Assembly (NCBI RefSeq): GCF_020829665.1
Contig: NZ_JAIVFT010000018.1
Coordinates: 1-64,000, forward strand
DNA length: 64,000 bases
Direction: 5' to 3'
From: Nostoc sp. CHAB 5824
GTDB lineage: Bacteria; Cyanobacteriota; Cyanobacteriia; Cyanobacteriales; Nostocaceae
Shown here: one piece after another, positions 53,272 through 62,119 of the stretch
How the letters are laid out: each line of letters begins with the position of its first letter
Position numbering within the stretch: position 1 is the stretch's first letter
Program-made: the position numbers and the translations under genes
Notes under the pieces: generated by a model
What the model was told of the DNA's origin: nothing
Seen by the model: the letters and a program-made list of their open reading frames with translations, nothing else
The model's database searches: none

Positions 53272-54777
53272 ATGCGACTCAAAAACTGGAAGAATTTGTT
53301 TTTTTGTATTTTGTTAGCGTCCAGTGGTGGAAGCTGGTGTTGCATTAAAGTAGATGCGGCAGAATCTGCAAATACAGATATTTGGCGTTCTAAAAATTTA
53401 GCAAGCACACAGGTAGCTTATCAGCTATGTCAAACCTTGGAGCAAGAGGTAATTAACTCTTTGTGTAAGCATTCCAGTGAGTCGCATCCTTTAAACTCGC
53501 AGATGCCGTTGAAAAAGAGGCAAGGGAGCAGGGAACTCTTAGCTGGGAAGATAGTTCAGATGGGGATTCGACCTTACCTCTTGCGCCAGCTTCCCGTAGG
53601 GTACGATAACCATTTAATAGAAGTGGGGGATTTAGACCCATGTTCCGCTCCGCTCCACGACAGGAGCAAGGGGTCATTTCTCCCTGCCCCCTGCCCTCTC
53701 CCCCCGGCCTCTTCGTTAAAGCTGACACAGCAAACACCCGAAATTACACAAACCCCAGACCCAACTGAAGAAGTTGGGGATACTGAAAAGCAAAATGACC
53801 CGCCACAGTTAGAATCGCAGCCAAGTAATTTGCCTACATCTCCTTCAGACTCAAAAGAGGAACTGTTAAATCCACCTCAAATAAATCAGTCCCAAAGGCT
53901 AGAGAGGCTGATGCAACTGCTGCGATCGCCAAAACTACTACCTGAATCTGATAGCGATCGCGAATTGGGGTTGCGGGTGCGGTTACGACCTCTAGAACAG
54001 CCTTCTTTTCCACCAACAGAAGAATCCGTAGCTAAGTTTAAACCTATAGGCTATCTACAAGGTCGTGTAGGCTACTTCCAGACGAATAATATTTTTTCCT
54101 CAAACGATATTCCTATAGAAGATGGTTTAATTATTTCTGGACTGACGTTAGCTTCTGCATATTTCCCTTTGGGAGCTAAGACTTATTTAAACGGCTCAAT
54201 TGATGGCAATCTCATTCGTTATGTAAATCAGTCACAATACCATTACAACCAGGTGAGATTTAATCTCAGTATTTACCAACAGTTCTCGCGGCGAATGTAC
54301 GGAGAAATAAATTGGAGCAATCAACAGTTATTTTATGCCAACACTAGCGATCGCCTGGATAGCTTCAAAGCAGGCGATCGCTTTTTAAATGAAAATTCCC
54401 TGCAACTATCTTTGGGACGGCGAGATCCCCTAACTTCAAAATTAATACTAAATAGCTTTTACGAATTGAGTGTAAATTTTGCTGACCCCCTAAGTCGTAA
54501 TCGGATAATCAATTCCTTTTGGCTGTCTCTGAACTACTACTTGCAAAAGCCTCTCCAGGTTGGTATTGACTACCAGGCGAACTTCTCGGACTTTACACAG
54601 CGCGATCGAGAAGACCAATTTCATCGCCTATTCGGGCACTTAAATTATCGAATATCCGATACCAGCAATATGAATGTGCAGGCTGGAGTAAGTTTAGGTA
54701 GTTCAACCGCGGAAAACATTGATTTTGATGGCTGGTTCTTCAGTATTAATTACAATTTGCAATTAGGTCAGTTTTAA
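53272..54777 (+). CDS. Predicted outer-membrane beta-barrel protein
   Basis: 501 residues. A signal peptide (FFCILLASSGGSWCCIKVDA) is followed by a low-complexity N-terminal half. Residues about 85-150 derive from intergenic-type repeat DNA, and a Pro/Gln/Ser linker follows. The C-terminal half (about 250-501) has alternating amphipathic strands: YLQGRVGYFQTNNIFSS, KTYLNGSIDGNLIRYV, RMYGEINWSNQQLFYA, and it ends WFFSINYNLQLGQF with a terminal Phe as expected for an outer-membrane barrel. No named family is certain. It is divergent from the FecR gene, which suggests a shared envelope role. Confidence 0.68.
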   Translation: MRLKNWKNLFFCILLASSGGSWCCIKVDAAESANTDIWRSKNLASTQVAYQLCQTLEQEVINSLCKHSSESHPLNSQMPLKKRQGSRELLAGKIVQMGIRPYLLRQLPVGYDNHLIEVGDLDPCSAPLHDRSKGSFLPAPCPLPPASSLKLTQQTPEITQTPDPTEEVGDTEKQNDPPQLESQPSNLPTSPSDSKEELLNPPQINQSQRLERLMQLLRSPKLLPESDSDRELGLRVRLRPLEQPSFPPTEESVAKFKPIGYLQGRVGYFQTNNIFSSNDIPIEDGLIISGLTLASAYFPLGAKTYLNGSIDGNLIRYVNQSQYHYNQVRFNLSIYQQFSRRMYGEINWSNQQLFYANTSDRLDSFKAGDRFLNENSLQLSLGRRDPLTSKLILNSFYELSVNFADPLSRNRIINSFWLSLNYYLQKPLQVGIDYQANFSDFTQRDREDQFHRLFGHLNYRISDTSNMNVQAGVSLGSSTAENIDFDGWFFSINYNLQLGQF

Positions 54778-54787
54778 AGTTTGTGCT

Positions 54788-54838
54788 TTGTCCTTTGTCA
54801 AAAACCAATGACCAATGACCAATGACTAATAACTAATC
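54788..54838. repeat. Heptamer-type repeat (CCAATGA)n
   Basis: Four to five units of CCAATGA/CTAATAA in the spacer between the convergent barrel and sulfurtransferase genes, reaching the stop codon of the latter. Confidence 0.85.
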
Positions 54839-55644
54839 CAATCACTCCAGCTGCCAGCATAAAGTTTACCCTTGCTAATACCAGCTAATTCTAAAGAAAG
54901 TAAATTCACACAAGCAGTAACACCGGAACCACAATATACCAAGATTTCCTCGGCTGTTTCTAGCTTTTCCCACCGACGGCGTTGTTCTGGTTGAGAAATT
55001 AGGTAGCCAGAAGAGTCTGTAACTTCTTGCCAAGGATAGTTGACTGCACCAGGAATATGTCCGGCAATTTTATCAATTGGCTCTCGTTCACCTCGATAGC
55101 GATCGCTTTCTCTTGAATCTACCAATACTACCTCGTGGCTATCTTTCCGGCTTTTCACCGCTGTAATATCTACCAGCTTTTCTGTTTGCACTTGAGCTAC
55201 AAACGTACCCATCCGGGGTTGAGGAACAATATCCGTAACAGGATACCCAGCTTTTTGCCATCCAGCAAAGCCTCCATCCAGTACTACTACTTGCTCATGT
55301 CCTAGATAGCGCAAAAGCCACCATAGGCGAGCCGCAAAGGCAAAGCGCGAATCATCATAAGCTACAACTAAAGTTTTTTGGTAATTTACCCCAATCACTG
55401 CAAATTTGTTAGCTATATCATTGGGGTTAGGTAAAGGATGTCTCCCACCATGCTTACCTACTGGACTAGAAAGATCCTGATTCAAATCTAGGTAATATGA
55501 CCCCTCTATATGACTTGTTTGGTACTGTTGTTGCCCTAGTTGTGGATCGGCTAGAGAAAAGCGACAATCCACAATAACGACTTGCGGATCTTCTAGATGT
55601 TCAAACAGCCAAGCTGGCGAAACAACAAATTGGGTATTGGGCAT
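54826..55644 (-). CDS. Thiosulfate/3-mercaptopyruvate sulfurtransferase
   Basis: The 272-residue protein consists of two rhodanese domains. The N-terminal inactive one (VSPAWLFEHLEDPQVVIVDC, AARLWWLLRYLGHEQVVVLD GGF-type) precedes the C-terminal catalytic domain, which has the active-site loop YCGSGVTACVNLL (Cys about residue 239) and the acidic DSRESDRYRGEREPIDKIAG. The loop CGSGVTA fits 3-mercaptopyruvate rather than classical rhodanese specificity, a weak inference. It transfers sulfane sulfur to cyanide or thiols. Upstream and divergent is the mnmD pseudogene, whose product would act on a thiolated tRNA; a link is speculative. Confidence 0.88.
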   Translation of the reverse strand: MPNTQFVVSPAWLFEHLEDPQVVIVDCRFSLADPQLGQQQYQTSHIEGSYYLDLNQDLSSPVGKHGGRHPLPNPNDIANKFAVIGVNYQKTLVVAYDDSRFAFAARLWWLLRYLGHEQVVVLDGGFAGWQKAGYPVTDIVPQPRMGTFVAQVQTEKLVDITAVKSRKDSHEVVLVDSRESDRYRGEREPIDKIAGHIPGAVNYPWQEVTDSSGYLISQPEQRRRWEKLETAEEILVYCGSGVTACVNLLSLELAGISKGKLYAGSWSDWISY

Positions 55645-55678
55645 GGGGCATTAGCGATTATTTAGTTTTATTTATAAA

Positions 55679-56634
55679 ATGTCAGACTTAGAGAATTTTA
55701 CACCTAAGCTAACAGCAGATGGTTCCTTCACCTTTGTCTCTCAAGAGTTTGGTGAATCCTTTCACAGCCATTATGAAGCGCAGCAGGAGAGTTTTTTCAA
55801 ATTTGTGGAACCTACTCAACTGGCTACAGCGGCGCAAAAACCAGTTTTGCGGCTGTTGGATGTTTGTTATGGTCTAGGATATAACACAGCTGCTGCAAAG
55901 CAAGACAATTTGGGCAGTAAATCCTAGTTGTTGTGTTGAAGTAATCGGCTTAAAACTGAATCCAGCAGTGCCACAAGCTGCGATCGCTCATCACTTGTTC
56001 GACAATTAGAACTGTAACTATATTGAAATTTTGTCCCAGCTTGCTTTTGAGCATCAAGTGCAAACATCTTCTCTAAAAGCAAAGTTACTAATTGGCGATG
56101 CTAGAACTACGATAACGCTAGTAGGTCAGTCGGGTTTCTGGGCAGATGCAATTTTCCTCGATCCCTTTTCACCACCTCAATGTCCTCAATTATAGACTGT
56201 TAAATTTATTAAACAACTGTCATTCTGTTTACATGAAGATGGTTTATTAGCCACTTATTCTTGTTCTGCTGCTGTACGCACAGCACTTTTGTCTGCTGGT
56301 TTGGTTATTGGTTCTACCCCACCTGTGGGAAGGCGATCGCCTGGTACTGTGGCAGCCCATTCTGGGAGCGCTGAGTCTAAAGACCACTCAGTACAGGATC
56401 AACCATAGCTATTCGCTAACAGCGCTCAGTCCCCTCTCGCAAGTCGAAAAAGAACACTTGCTAACCCGTGCTGCTATTCCCTATCGCGATCCTGGATTAA
56501 GCGATTCAACCGAAGTCATAGTGATGCGGCGACAACAAGAACAACAAGCCTCTTTACTCGAACCTACCTCCCGTTGGCGAAAAAGGTGGCTGTTGGGAAC
56601 ACAAGGCAGGGATTTTATGGGAACTGGTTTTTAA
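55679..56634 (+). pseudogene. mnmD: MnmD-type tRNA methyltransferase pseudogene
   Basis: Fragments in two frames line up with one MnmD (tRNA 5-methylaminomethyl-2-thiouridine methyltransferase, no oxidase domain). The first frame gives LTADGSFTFVSQEFGESFHS, then LLDVCYGLGYNTAAAKQD before a frame change near 55900. The next frame reads VEVIGLKLNPAVPQAAIAHH, ADAIFLDPFSPPQCPQL and LLATYSCSAAVRTALLSAGL, with TAG stops at 56007-56009 and 56193-56195 where Trp is expected. A second frame change near 56380-56420 leads to RAAIPYRDPGLSDSTEVI. Two frameshifts and two nonsense codons mean it is truly dead, not a sequencing artefact. Confidence 0.92.
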
Positions 56635-57239
56635 TTATATCGATTACCTGTGAGGTTCCCCTTGAACAAGTTGCTCAAGTCCCAAGTCTGAATCAAGCCT
56701 GATTTTGTGCAGTTTCACAAAGAATTGGTATTAGGCAGCGATCGCAACGGTAAACTAGTTCCTCATTCCTTAATTCCAAAGAAGTTATCTATATGTTCCA
56801 AAAATTCTGATTTCCTTTGCAGATACTCAGGCAACGAGTTTTTCCGATGCAAATAAATAAACTTTATGATAGTATCTAATTTTACACATTATTTAACAGT
56901 GCTTGGGTATTACGATCACTGAGTAAGTCAAAACATGTATACTTAATGATTACTATAAAGACTTCTAACTAAAAACCCTATATTTTGATATAAAGCAAGC
57001 AATTACAGTGCTTTATGGCGCTATTGTGTTAAAAAACCTCCGTAAAAAACCTGATTTAACATTTGTACAAATTTATCATACTGGAATTAGAAGCAAAAAA
57101 TTTGACAACAAGATATCCCTTGTTCGTAAGATAAAAGATACATGCTGCTAAAAACTCAGATAGGCAGCTTGACATCATGCATAATCCCTATTGAAACTCT
57201 GGCTCAGATACAGTTGACTATTAAATTTGTTTTTGAAAT
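56635..57239. other. Intergenic region after the mnmD pseudogene
   Basis: About 0.6 kb with no coding potential. It has one HIP1 site near 56740 and is AT-rich toward the response-regulator start. Confidence 0.5.
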
Positions 57240-57278
57240 TTGACACTGTTAACTTGTGCAAAAACTTGGAGTACCTTT

Positions 57279-58511
57279 GTGATTCAATGGAAATCCAACC
57301 ATATAGACTTTAGAAAACAAATTGTTAGTGGGTCAAACCCCATTAGCACAGTGAAGAGTATTGGTTCAAATCATGTCGTAGGTTCGCAAAATAATGTTGA
57401 GGCTTATTCTTTAGGCTTATCTCAACAAGACCTGATGCTTGAAGATACCCAAGCAGTGCCTTCTTGGATAAAAGGTGATGTTAATTGTGGTGATAATTCA
57501 TTGGTTTCCAGAACACTACAAGCCAAAGGTTCTAAAGTGAATGGGTTTGATTTAGATCCGCCGAAGGTTTTAGTAGTTGACGATCATGCCGCCAGCCGCA
57601 TGACTGCTGTTGCCCTCTTGGGGATGGAAGGATACGAAGTGATTGAGGCGGACAGAGGTTCCATTGTTGTAGGATTGGTAACTCAAAAACAACCAGATTT
57701 GATTTTGCTGGATGTGATGATGCCAGGAATGGATGGATTTGAAGTGTGCCAATTACTTAAGCAGGATGAGCAGACTAGGCTAATCCCAGTAATTTTTATT
57801 ACAGCCTTAAATGACAGACGATCGCGTATTCGGGGAATTGAAGTTGGGGCAGATGATTTTCTCACCAAACCCTTTGATCGTGTGGAACTAGCGGCGCGTG
57901 TAAAGTCCTTAGTACGGCAGAAACGTCTGAACGAAGATTTAGACCATGCCGAACAAGTACTATTTTCCATCGCCATGTCGATTGAAAGTCGCGATCCCAA
58001 TACAGGCAACCATTGTGAACGCTTGGTAAAACTAGGACAAGTTTTTGGTGAATACCTCAACCTCTCACGCTACCAAATTCGAGATTTGATGTGGGGTGGT
58101 TATCTCCACGATATTGGGAAGGTGGGTATTTCCGATGCAGTGCTGTTGAAAAAAGGCAAACTCACCCCCGAAGATTGGCAGATCATGCAGCAGCACGTTT
58201 TGATAGGAGAAAAAATCTGCCAGCCACTACGCAGTATGCGGGGTGTAATTCCCATTATTCGCCATCACCATGAACGCTGGGATGGCTCAGGCTATCCTGA
58301 TGGACTCAAGGGGGATGATATTCCCTACCTGGCGCAAGTATTCCAGTTAATTGATATTTACGATGCTCTGACTAGCGAACGACCTTACAAAAGAGCTTTT
58401 ACTTCAGCAGAAGCACTTTTAGTGATGCAAGAAGAAGCTGATTTCGGGTGGCGTAATCCCAAATTAATGCAGCAGTTTGCCGAGTTTATTGTATATTTCA
58501 CTCTTCTATGA
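57279..58511 (+). CDS. Response regulator with HD-GYP phosphodiesterase domain
   Basis: About 410 residues. I chose the GTG at 57279 because GGAG lies 7 bases upstream; an upstream TTG (57240) is weaker. A receiver (about 95-215) has VLVVDDHAASRMTAVALLGM, phospho-Asp in LILLDVMMPGMDGFEV and TKPFDRVEL. The HD-GYP domain (about 230-410) has HCERLVKLGQVFGEY, HDIGKVGISDAVLLK, and the metal-site HHHERWDGSGYPDGL, where GYP is intact. Cyclic di-GMP hydrolysis is predicted. The end is slightly short, finishing soon after the HD-GYP core, with no stop anomaly. The cognate kinase is not adjacent. Confidence 0.9.
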   Translation: MIQWKSNHIDFRKQIVSGSNPISTVKSIGSNHVVGSQNNVEAYSLGLSQQDLMLEDTQAVPSWIKGDVNCGDNSLVSRTLQAKGSKVNGFDLDPPKVLVVDDHAASRMTAVALLGMEGYEVIEADRGSIVVGLVTQKQPDLILLDVMMPGMDGFEVCQLLKQDEQTRLIPVIFITALNDRRSRIRGIEVGADDFLTKPFDRVELAARVKSLVRQKRLNEDLDHAEQVLFSIAMSIESRDPNTGNHCERLVKLGQVFGEYLNLSRYQIRDLMWGGYLHDIGKVGISDAVLLKKGKLTPEDWQIMQQHVLIGEKICQPLRSMRGVIPIIRHHHERWDGSGYPDGLKGDDIPYLAQVFQLIDIYDALTSERPYKRAFTSAEALLVMQEEADFGWRNPKLMQQFAEFIVYFTLL

Positions 58512-58590
58512 TTAGCTAGTATGATTTGAGCCTACATTTTAAAGTACCAACAGCATTAATCATAATTTCACTGATAGCTGATAGCTAATT

Positions 58591-59943
58591 ATGGTAGTTG
58601 TAGCAATTCTAGCGGCGGGACGCGGCACACGGATGAAATCACGCTTACCCAAGGTTTTACATTCTTTGGGTGGGCGATCGCTAGTAGAGAGAGTTCTCGA
58701 AAGTGTAGAACCACTTTCACCCTCACGGCGAATCGTGATTGTAGGATATCAGTCCGAGGAAGTACAGGCCGCCATGCATTCAATTAAGAGCTTGGAGTTT
58801 GTCGAACAGACTGTGCAACTAGGGACAGGTCATGCCATCCAGCAATTACTTCCTTACTTGGAAGACTACACTGGTGATTTGCTAGTACTTAACGGCGATT
58901 TACCGTTGATACGTAGTGAAACTCTTCTTCAGATGTTACAAACTCACGCCCAAAATCAGAATGCTGCCACCATTCTAACTTCACAGCTACCCGACCCCAC
59001 GGGCTACGGGCGAGTTTTTTGTAACGATGAAAATATTGTGCAGCAAATGGTTGAACACAAGGATTGTACCGCTGCTCAAAGACAAAATCAGCGGATTAAC
59101 GCTGGAGTTTACTGCTTCCACTGGCAAGATTTGGCAAAAGTGCTTCCCCACTTACAAGCAAACAATGCCCAAAAAGAATACTATCTCACTGATGCCGTGA
59201 CTCAAGTGGGAAAAGTTATGGCAGTGGATGTGGAAGACTACCAAGAAATTCTCGGCATCAACGATCGCCTGCAACTGGCAACAGCATCTGAAATTTTGCA
59301 AAGGCGAGTCAAGGAAAAATGGATGCTGGCGGGTGTGACCCTCATCGATCCCACAAGCATCACCATTGATGAAACAGTGGAATTACAGCCGGATGTAATT
59401 ATTGAACCCCAAACTCACCTGCGGGGAAATACAGTGATTCAATCAAGTTGTCACATTGGGCCGGGAAGTTTAATTGAAAATAGCCAGTTGAGTGAAAATG
59501 TCACGGTGCAGTATTCAGTTGTAATAAATAGCATTGTGCAGGCAGGAAGCCGAATCGGTCCCTACGCCCATTTGCGCGGTCAGGTACAGGTGGGTGCTGG
59601 TTGCCGTGTGGGGAATTTTGTGGAATTGAAAAACACTCAATTAGGCGATCGCACAAATGCAGCACATTTGTCATATATAGGTGATACCGTTGTCGGCAAT
59701 CAGGTAAATATTGGTGCAGGTACAATTACTGCCAATTATGACGGCGTGAAGAAACACCGTACAAAAATAGGCGATCGCACGAAAACTGGAGCCAATAGCG
59801 TTTTAGTTGCTCCAATCACCTTGGGTGATGATGTCTACGTAGCTGCTGGTTCCACTCTTACAGAAGATGTCCCTGATGATTCTCTGGTGATTGCCCGTAG
59901 TCGTCAAGTGGTGAAACCAGCTTGGCGCAAGAAGAGCGAATAA
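58591..59943 (+). CDS. glmU: Bifunctional UDP-GlcNAc pyrophosphorylase/GlcN-1-P acetyltransferase
   Basis: The 450-residue enzyme makes UDP-GlcNAc for cell wall and other polysaccharides. The N-terminal uridylyltransferase domain has LAAGRGTRMKSRLPKVLH (about residues 7-24) and VLNGDLPLIR. The C-terminal left-handed beta helix has hexapeptide repeats (VIIEPQTHLRGNTVIQSSCH) and the acetyltransferase active site GVKKHRTKIGDRTKTGANSV, with the conserved His in KKHRT. Length and order are standard. It is followed 47 bases later by the HicB-like gene. Confidence 0.97.
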   Translation: MVVVAILAAGRGTRMKSRLPKVLHSLGGRSLVERVLESVEPLSPSRRIVIVGYQSEEVQAAMHSIKSLEFVEQTVQLGTGHAIQQLLPYLEDYTGDLLVLNGDLPLIRSETLLQMLQTHAQNQNAATILTSQLPDPTGYGRVFCNDENIVQQMVEHKDCTAAQRQNQRINAGVYCFHWQDLAKVLPHLQANNAQKEYYLTDAVTQVGKVMAVDVEDYQEILGINDRLQLATASEILQRRVKEKWMLAGVTLIDPTSITIDETVELQPDVIIEPQTHLRGNTVIQSSCHIGPGSLIENSQLSENVTVQYSVVINSIVQAGSRIGPYAHLRGQVQVGAGCRVGNFVELKNTQLGDRTNAAHLSYIGDTVVGNQVNIGAGTITANYDGVKKHRTKIGDRTKTGANSVLVAPITLGDDVYVAAGSTLTEDVPDDSLVIARSRQVVKPAWRKKSE

Positions 59944-59990
59944 AGCAATAATTAAATCATCAGATTAGCTGATTCAACTACAGGTAAAAG

Positions 59991-60206
59991 ATGAGGAAAA
60001 CAAAACAACTTACCGCGATTATTGAGCGTGAGGAAAAGGGCTATGTATCGCTTTGTCCAGAATTAGATATTGCTAGCCAAGATGACACTATCGAAGAAGC
60101 ACGCAGTAATTTGGTTGAGGCATTGGAATTGTTTTTTGAGACAGCTGACCCCTCTGAAATCCAAGATCGGCTAATTACAGAAGATGGAAGAACTGCTAGA
60201 ACTTAG
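59991..60206 (+). CDS. HicB-like antitoxin
   Basis: The 71-residue protein has the HicB partial RNase H fold pattern: LTAIIEREEKGYVSLCPELD, IASQDDTIEEARSNLVEALE and LFFETAD. Instead of hicA, the next gene is a DUF29 protein, whose start overlaps the end of this frame by 23 bases. No hicA-like gene is near. HicB proteins without HicA are frequent in cyanobacteria. It could be the antitoxin of a pair with DUF29, an unproven arrangement. Confidence 0.7.
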   Translation: MRKTKQLTAIIEREEKGYVSLCPELDIASQDDTIEEARSNLVEALELFFETADPSEIQDRLITEDGRTART

Positions 60207-60606
60207 GCAACTTCTAGAACAAGGCAAAATCCATGAGGCGCTGCTGTTGGTGGATGAGTTAGAAGAAATGAGCCTAAGTGACAAAATCAATAAAATTGAT
60301 AGTTATGGTGTGATTCTGCTCATCCATTTAATTAAACAAAAGGCTGAAAAACGTTCTACTCGCTCTTGGGATGTTTCTATAGAAAATACAGTGCGGGAAA
60401 TCAACAAAATAAACAAGCGCCGCAAATCTGGTGGTTTTTACTTGAATCAAGCAGAATTAATGGATATTCTGCAACAAGGATATCAAGTGGCACTGAAAAG
60501 AGCGGCGCTAAAAGCTTTTGAGGGGCGTTATGAAGCCCAAGAATTGGCCGCAATGGTTGACCAGCAAGAAACTTTAGCCCAGGCACTGGAACTGATTCAG
60601 CAATAG
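60184..60606 (+). CDS. DUF29-family protein
   Basis: The 140-residue helical protein starts MEELLELRQLLEQGKIHEAL and contains LLIHLIKQKAEKRSTRSWDV, INKINKRRKSGGFYLNQAEL and a C-terminal AFEGRYEAQELAAMVDQ. The RSWDVSI-like segment is the best-conserved DUF29 piece. It is cytoplasmic with no catalytic motif. It overlaps the upstream HicB-like gene by 23 bases, so the two are co-translated. It also overlaps the convergent peptidase gene by 10 bases at its 3' end. The function is unknown. Confidence 0.72.
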   Translation: MEELLELRQLLEQGKIHEALLLVDELEEMSLSDKINKIDSYGVILLIHLIKQKAEKRSTRSWDVSIENTVREINKINKRRKSGGFYLNQAELMDILQQGYQVALKRAALKAFEGRYEAQELAAMVDQQETLAQALELIQQ

Positions 60607-61550
60607 CCGATCAGTTCGTTGTCAGTCCATTCCAAGGTGTCACCAACTTTTTCGCCGTCGTGGTAGGCGGCGAGTAAGATTTCGCTAGTTTTGCCCCAAG
60701 CGATCGCTCCACTAGCATCTAAAGCGATCGCTCCCAAATCCCGTTTGTTCTGGTGAGCTTCTCCAAAGGAGCGCTGCATAGCCTCCTTCAGGGACATCCC
60801 ATCAGTGACACGCACCACAATTCTGGGAGCTAAACACTCATCAATGATATCTTCGCCAATGCCAGTACAGCTAACACCAGCATTACTAGTAGCATAATTA
60901 CCTGCTGGCATCGCAGAATCACTTACCCTGCCAATCCGCTCAAAGCCCTTACCACCAGTAGAAGTGCCAGCAGCTAGCCTACCATAGGCATCTAGAGCTA
61001 CGACACCGATGGTGCCGCGCCCAGCATTGCTGGTTTCTACCAGTTCGGGTTCTGCTACCACGCCAGCCATTGCGCTTTTAAAATTATCCTGGCGCTCTTG
61101 TATCCACTCTTGTAACCGCAAATCAGTTAAAGCGTTATAGCTGGGAATTTGCATTTCCCGCGCCAATTCAGCCGATCCGAAATCTGATAGTACTCGGTCT
61201 GGCGAGTTTTGTAAAAATTGTGCCAACTCAATAGGATTTTTCACCCGCGAAATATTAATCACACCACTAAATCGCCCTGATGCGCCATCCATCAGAGAAG
61301 CACTCATACGGATTTGCCCATCAGATTGTAGTACTGAACCAGTACCAGCATTAAAGCGGGGATTATCTTCGAGCATTTGGCAACCATGCACCACTGCCTC
61401 AGAGGCAGTTACTCCGCATAATAGTAGAGAATAGACTTCTTCTATTACTGTATGGAGCGATCGGCGCACCGCCTCCAATCCGCCTTTACCGTGGAGAGAA
61501 CTACCAGCCCCCCCATGAATAATTAATTTAGGTTGCACCTGTGACTCCAT
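60597..61550 (-). CDS. Isoaspartyl peptidase/L-asparaginase (Ntn hydrolase)
   Basis: The 317-residue precursor is a plant-type asparaginase that self-cleaves before a catalytic threonine. The nucleophile Thr lies in NAGRGTIGVVALDAYGRLAA (about residue 184), and the substrate site includes GKGFERIGRVSDSAMPAGNY. The N-terminal IIHGGAGSSLHGKG and DNPRFNAGTGSVLQ are family motifs. It degrades beta-aspartyl dipeptides, which in cyanobacteria include products of cyanophycin breakdown. The neighbours suggest no operon; the gene is convergent with DUF29, overlapping by 10 bases. Confidence 0.93.
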   Translation of the reverse strand: MESQVQPKLIIHGGAGSSLHGKGGLEAVRRSLHTVIEEVYSLLLCGVTASEAVVHGCQMLEDNPRFNAGTGSVLQSDGQIRMSASLMDGASGRFSGVINISRVKNPIELAQFLQNSPDRVLSDFGSAELAREMQIPSYNALTDLRLQEWIQERQDNFKSAMAGVVAEPELVETSNAGRGTIGVVALDAYGRLAAGTSTGGKGFERIGRVSDSAMPAGNYATSNAGVSCTGIGEDIIDECLAPRIVVRVTDGMSLKEAMQRSFGEAHQNKRDLGAIALDASGAIAWGKTSEILLAAYHDGEKVGDTLEWTDNELIGYC

Positions 61551-61668
61551 TAATCTCTTGCGCTATTTGCGTCTGTGTTGCGGTTAGTTTCATTAGGGAC
61601 TGGGGATTAGGGATTGGGGATTGGGTATTGGGAAGAATTCATTCCCCATTCCCCAGTTCCCAGTCCCT

Positions 61669-61824
61669 TTAAGTTTTCGCTTCAGAACGGCGACGACGAC
61701 AACGTTCTGAGCAGTATTTCACATCGTCCCAGCAATCTTGCCACTTTTTACGCCATGTGAAAGGACGTTGACATACCGGACAGATTTTTGTAGGTAGGTC
61801 AGATTTAGAACGAACACGTCCCAT
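61669..61824 (-). CDS. DUF2256 zinc-ribbon-like mini-protein
   Basis: A 51-residue protein too short for length-filtered calling. It reads MGRVRSKSDLPTKICPVCQR then PFTWRKKWQDCWDDVKYCSE and RCRRRRSEAKT. Five cysteines include C-x2-C and C-x3-C pairs, which fit the DUF2256 family (small cysteine-rich proteins with a CxxC-x-CxxxC type layout). A structural zinc is likely. It lies on the minus strand, upstream of the isoaspartyl peptidase by 118 bases that contain a simple GATTGGGGATTGGG-type repeat. Function unknown. Confidence 0.85.
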   Translation of the reverse strand: MGRVRSKSDLPTKICPVCQRPFTWRKKWQDCWDDVKYCSERCRRRRSEAKT

Positions 61825-62119
61825 ATAAATGCTGTGTATATAAGAATTTGATTTCTAAGAGAGATGGAAAATAATTATAACCAGTTTGCTAGAAAGGGGG
61901 GATACTTTTGACGAACAAATGTGTTGTCAATCTCTCCATAGACTCATTCCTGAGTTCCCTGTTTGAAAAGATGGAACTTTAGGCAGTTGGAAGAGAATAA
62001 GCTGTTACGCAAATAATATTGTACATTTACCTGATGACTGATGACTGAAAACCCGTCAACAGTCAACAGTTAACGACATCAAAAGTGTTTATATACTTTA
62101 GACGCGCATCAGCTTACTA
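61825..62119. other. Intergenic region with repeat sequence
   Basis: Short spacer between minus-strand genes. It contains ATGACTGATGACTGA and AACAGTCAACAGTTAAC repeats near 62033-62075. No gene is seen. Confidence 0.45.
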
